Shown here: positions 61,470 through 64,000 of the stretch, piece after piece
Layout: each line of letters begins with the position of its first letter
Numbering within the stretch: the stretch's first letter is position 1
Assembly (NCBI RefSeq): GCF_902686445.1
Contig: NC_062224.1
Span: 19,943,123-20,007,122 of the forward strand
From: Sciurus carolinensis
Taxonomy: Eukaryota > Chordata > Mammalia > Rodentia > Sciuridae
Direction: 5' to 3'
DNA: 64,000 nt
Position numbers and translations under genes: made by a program
Notes under the pieces: model-generated
What the model was told of the DNA's origin: nothing
The model's input: the letters and a program-made list of their open reading frames with translations, nothing else
Databases searched by the model: none

Positions 61470-62420
61470 TCTCACGACCCTTGTGGCCCTGATTCCTGAA
61501 TCTCCTCTGACAACTCTGGCTGTTCCTTCTTAGTCTCCTTTGCAGGTTCCTCTACTCTACCTGGAAACATGGATGCACCTGAGTTCTCTTTTGGTCCCAC
61601 TTCTAACATGGTTTCCATTTATCTCCTGAGCACTAGACTCATATTTCCAACTGCCTCTTTCCCACTCTGACTTGAATATCTAACAAGCTTTTCATACTCA
61701 GCATCTTGCACATCTGAACTTTTCATGTAGGCCAGGGTGACTTAGATAACAGCCCCGCATGGACTTAGCTGGCAAACGGAAGCCTGGCATTCACCCTTGA
61801 CTCCTCTCTCAACCTGTGCACCACTCAATCTACACTTCCCCTTAACTCCAGAACTCCATCTCCTCTGTTCTCCACCCAGTTGGCCCACCATCCATCATCA
61901 CCCATCATCTCCCGTTCCTATCTCTACAACAGCCACCAACTTCCAGTCTCTAACCCACGTGCCACTCTGCATTTAAAAATGCTCTAACAGGAAACTTCGA
62001 TGTTGCCTCCCTGCTGAAAACCCTTCAGTGATGTTCCATGTCCTCAATCAAAAGTCAAATGGCTTAATATGGCTCAGAAGGTCTTTCATGACAAGGACAT
62101 TCTGACCCCAGCACTTTGCTCCTGTTCTTTGAACAAGCCAAGCATCCGCCTGCACCCTCCCTGTCCTCCTGCCCTGTACGTGGTTTATAATATGCTGTGA
62201 CCTCTTCCTGGAACATTCTTTCCTTTCCTCTTCATTTGGTTAGCTCCCAATATCCTTCCTCCAGATGTTGAGTGAATGAGTATCAGTAACTCCCCTTTCC
62301 ATAGTGATTACTTTCCTCAAGTGTTATTGCTTGTTTCACAATAGACTAAGTTTCGTTGTGTCTGTGACTCTGTCCATCTTGTCTGTCTAGGCTCCATCCA
62401 AGGCCACTGCCTACAACCAA
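61470..62420 (+). repeat. L2-type LINE relic
   Basis: A long L2 3' part: TGCTGAAAACCCTTCAGTGA, CAGAAGGTCTTTCATGACAA, TTTGAACAAGCCAAGCATCC, CTTCCTGGAACATTCTTTCC. The order fits L2 over nearly 1 kb, the longest L2 copy in the window. Confidence 0.75.
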
Positions 62421-64000
62421 AAGAGTCCTGCTGCCACCATACAGGAACTTCAAATTTTTCCAAATTATCATCCATATAATAGCCATTTACTTTCTTCTTC
62501 CCTGAGTGAATCTTTGGGAAACATCTTTTTTCTCAGTGGTCTAATCCAATCCTCAAAATACCACTCAGTTTTCTTTCCTCTAAACATTAATTTGCTCTTC
62601 TTCTCTATCCATATACACAGCAATACATCATTGATTTGGATTCTGCTCATTCAAATTTTACAAATACTGGACCCAAGCGACAGAATAAAAATTCATTAAT
62701 CCTATCACTGTGAATATTCAATATTTTTGCTAACAGGGAAAGAGAACTCTTAAGCCAGGATTTATGAAGTCAAGGGTTCACTTTACACATTTCCCCTTTT
62801 GAATTTAATAGATAATTTTTAGAAAACAATATGCTTCTCATTAAAATGTAAGCCATGTTGAACTAAAGTCTTGTATTATCATATCTTATTCTATTTATTA
62901 GAATACATATAATAAAATTAAAGTGCTTTTTGATTTTTACTTCTGGGAGAACCTAGGCCAAACAAATGAAGATTTAATATATATTTTTCTTTTTCCATTT
63001 TAACTGAAAACTGTGTTTCTCTTTGAATGGGTCACCGAAGTAAGCCCCTGTGACTGCTAATTAAGGGCAATTTCTAATACCTTTCATCACACGTGGCTCT
63101 GTGTGTGTCACTAGAAAGGCACAGACTGTTTCCCTTCAGTTGTGAACCTTCTACTAAATAACAAGATAAAACCTCTCTCCCCACTGTCAGACAGAGGTGT
63201 CGAGTCAGAAATAGTAAATACAAGAAATGAAATCCTTAGAGAGCAGGTCCAAGTTTGTGTTTGAGGAGAGCCTTGATGAACTTCTTAAGGCACATTAGGG
63301 AAAAGAAGAACCCAGGGACTGTTTGCCAGCCTGGAGTGATCCAAACTGCATGTCTGTCCCCAAGGGTAACAAGAACAAAAGGGCTGCCTGGTGTTTTAAC
63401 TGATTCTGACCGAAGTGGTGACTACAGATGACCGTCCAAGGCCTTCTCCTCCACTGCCAACCACACGCACTTCAATTTCACGTAAGCCACTGAGGCCCGG
63501 ATCTTCGTCTTAAACTCATACAACAGATCATGTGAATTAACAATGTAGAATTAAAGACCATGTGTAGATACAAGCTCAGCTCTCGTTTTCACTGCGACAT
63601 ACTCAGGTACAACACTGTGAGGGGGGATAAATGACTGAAGGCTTCTGAAAAGCAGCTTGGTCTGATATATCCCTTTCCTTAAAACCATCCATATAATTTA
63701 AGCTAGTATTTATAATGAAGAAATAATCATAAATGGAGAAATCTTGGACAAAGGATGCTCACTGATGGCTAGAAACATTATTTATAAGAGTAATATCAAA
63801 AATAAGGAAACATAGAGTAGCAGGTTAATATTTTGTTCTTACCCCATTCTGGGTGTCCTTTTCTGCGTTTTACTCTGCCTACAACCAAAAGAGTCCTGTT
63901 GCCATCATACAGGAATGGCAGGTGCCATTACCTCTTTCCCTCATTCAAATAAAGAAACTGACGCACATAGAAGCATTTGCCCGAGCTAGTACTGGAGCTG

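Larger units (their letters stand above)
13229..64000 (-). other. GAD2: GAD2 transcription unit, 3' part (exons 9-16, introns, 3' UTR)
   Basis: GAD2 (GAD65) is the PLP-dependent glutamate decarboxylase that makes GABA at synaptic-vesicle membranes in neurons and in pancreatic beta cells. Eight minus-strand exons join in frame with GT donors and AG acceptors, so this is the authentic gene and not a processed retrocopy. GAD2 is preferred over its paralogue GAD1 because the C-terminus carries [10 protein letters not shown], and exons 14-15 read EAHIDKC and GKPQHTNV; from memory GAD1 reads [17 protein letters not shown] and GEPEHTNV there. Intron sizes from 5' to 3' are at least 19477, 1572, 1268, 5867, 4544, 5473, 458 and 7767 bases. 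The left limit is inferred from a candidate poly(A) signal. Promoter and exons 1-8 are outside the window. Confidence 0.97.
44524..64000 (-). other. GAD2 intron 8 (incomplete)
   Basis: At least 19477 bases between exon 9 and an exon 8 outside the window. The SHFSLKKGAAALGIG segment was sought on the minus strand and not found. The intron is dominated by LINE-1 and L2 material. 45770-48465, 49020-50160, 58675-59365 and 62450-64000 show no named repeat, apart from the 41-base direct repeat reported as a finding. Confidence 0.85.

Noticed and set aside
44524..64000. Search for GAD2 exon 8 or earlier exons
   Set aside because: No minus-strand sequence encoding the expected residues was found by eye; exon 8 is taken to be outside the window.
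1..64000. CRISPR array, operon or phage-like system
   Set aside because: No regularly spaced repeats, no dense coding, and clear spliced vertebrate gene structure with mammalian retroposons.

Overview
This window is nuclear DNA of a rodent, almost certainly a squirrel-family (Sciuridae) mammal. It has large introns, consensus GT/AG splice sites and a dense layer of retroposons. Some are dimeric SINEs with a 7SL/B1-like left half and a tRNA-like ID right half, together with ID monomers. Others are LINE-1 3' ends of the type I associate with squirrels and marmots, plus MaLR-type LTRs, MIR and L2. I see no bacterial, plasmid or viral gene cluster and no CRISPR array. The species call rests on repeat style and memory, not on a search.

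One protein-coding gene is supported: the 3' half of GAD2 (glutamate decarboxylase 2, GAD65), transcribed on the minus strand. Eight consecutive exons, numbered 9-16 by the 16-exon human gene, lie at 44523-44469, 42896-42780, 41511-41447, 35579-35501, 30956-30807, 25333-25226, 24767-24678 and 16910-16737. Their reading phases join exactly. They give 838 coding bases, equal to residues 308-585 of the 585-residue human enzyme plus the last base of codon 307. They include the PLP-binding Lys396, the PLP-contacting Asp364, the catalytic-loop Tyr425, the substrate-binding Arg558 and the C-terminus. Exons 1-8, with the promoter and the N-terminal membrane-targeting region, lie beyond 64000; intron 8 is at least 19.5 kb.

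Layout, low to high coordinate. 1-13228 is the 3' flank of GAD2: MaLR-type LTRs at 3262-3717, 5468-5843 and 6232-6552, MIR/L2 relics, a putative older LTR and microsatellites, with no gene seen. 13229-16736 is the inferred long 3' UTR, with candidate proximal and distal polyadenylation signals. 16740-44523 holds the eight exons; the introns carry a three-SINE cluster (21005-21515), an LTR (21851-22195), an AT-only island (27645-27833) and a squirrel-type L1 (18300-19325). 44524-64000 is the 5' part of intron 8. It holds an L1 3'-UTR copy carrying telomere-like hexamers between target-site duplications (48484-48714). It also holds a nested pile of old and young L1s, a SINE and a probable solo LTR (about 50165-58345), and L2 and locally duplicated sequence to the end.

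I found no convincing undescribed biological system. The best points for a second look are a C at the last base of exon 15 that also changes a usually conserved residue (Lys528 to Asn), the predicted alternative 3' UTRs, the L1/telomere-like insertion, the nested repeat stack, and two unexplained local duplications near the right edge.
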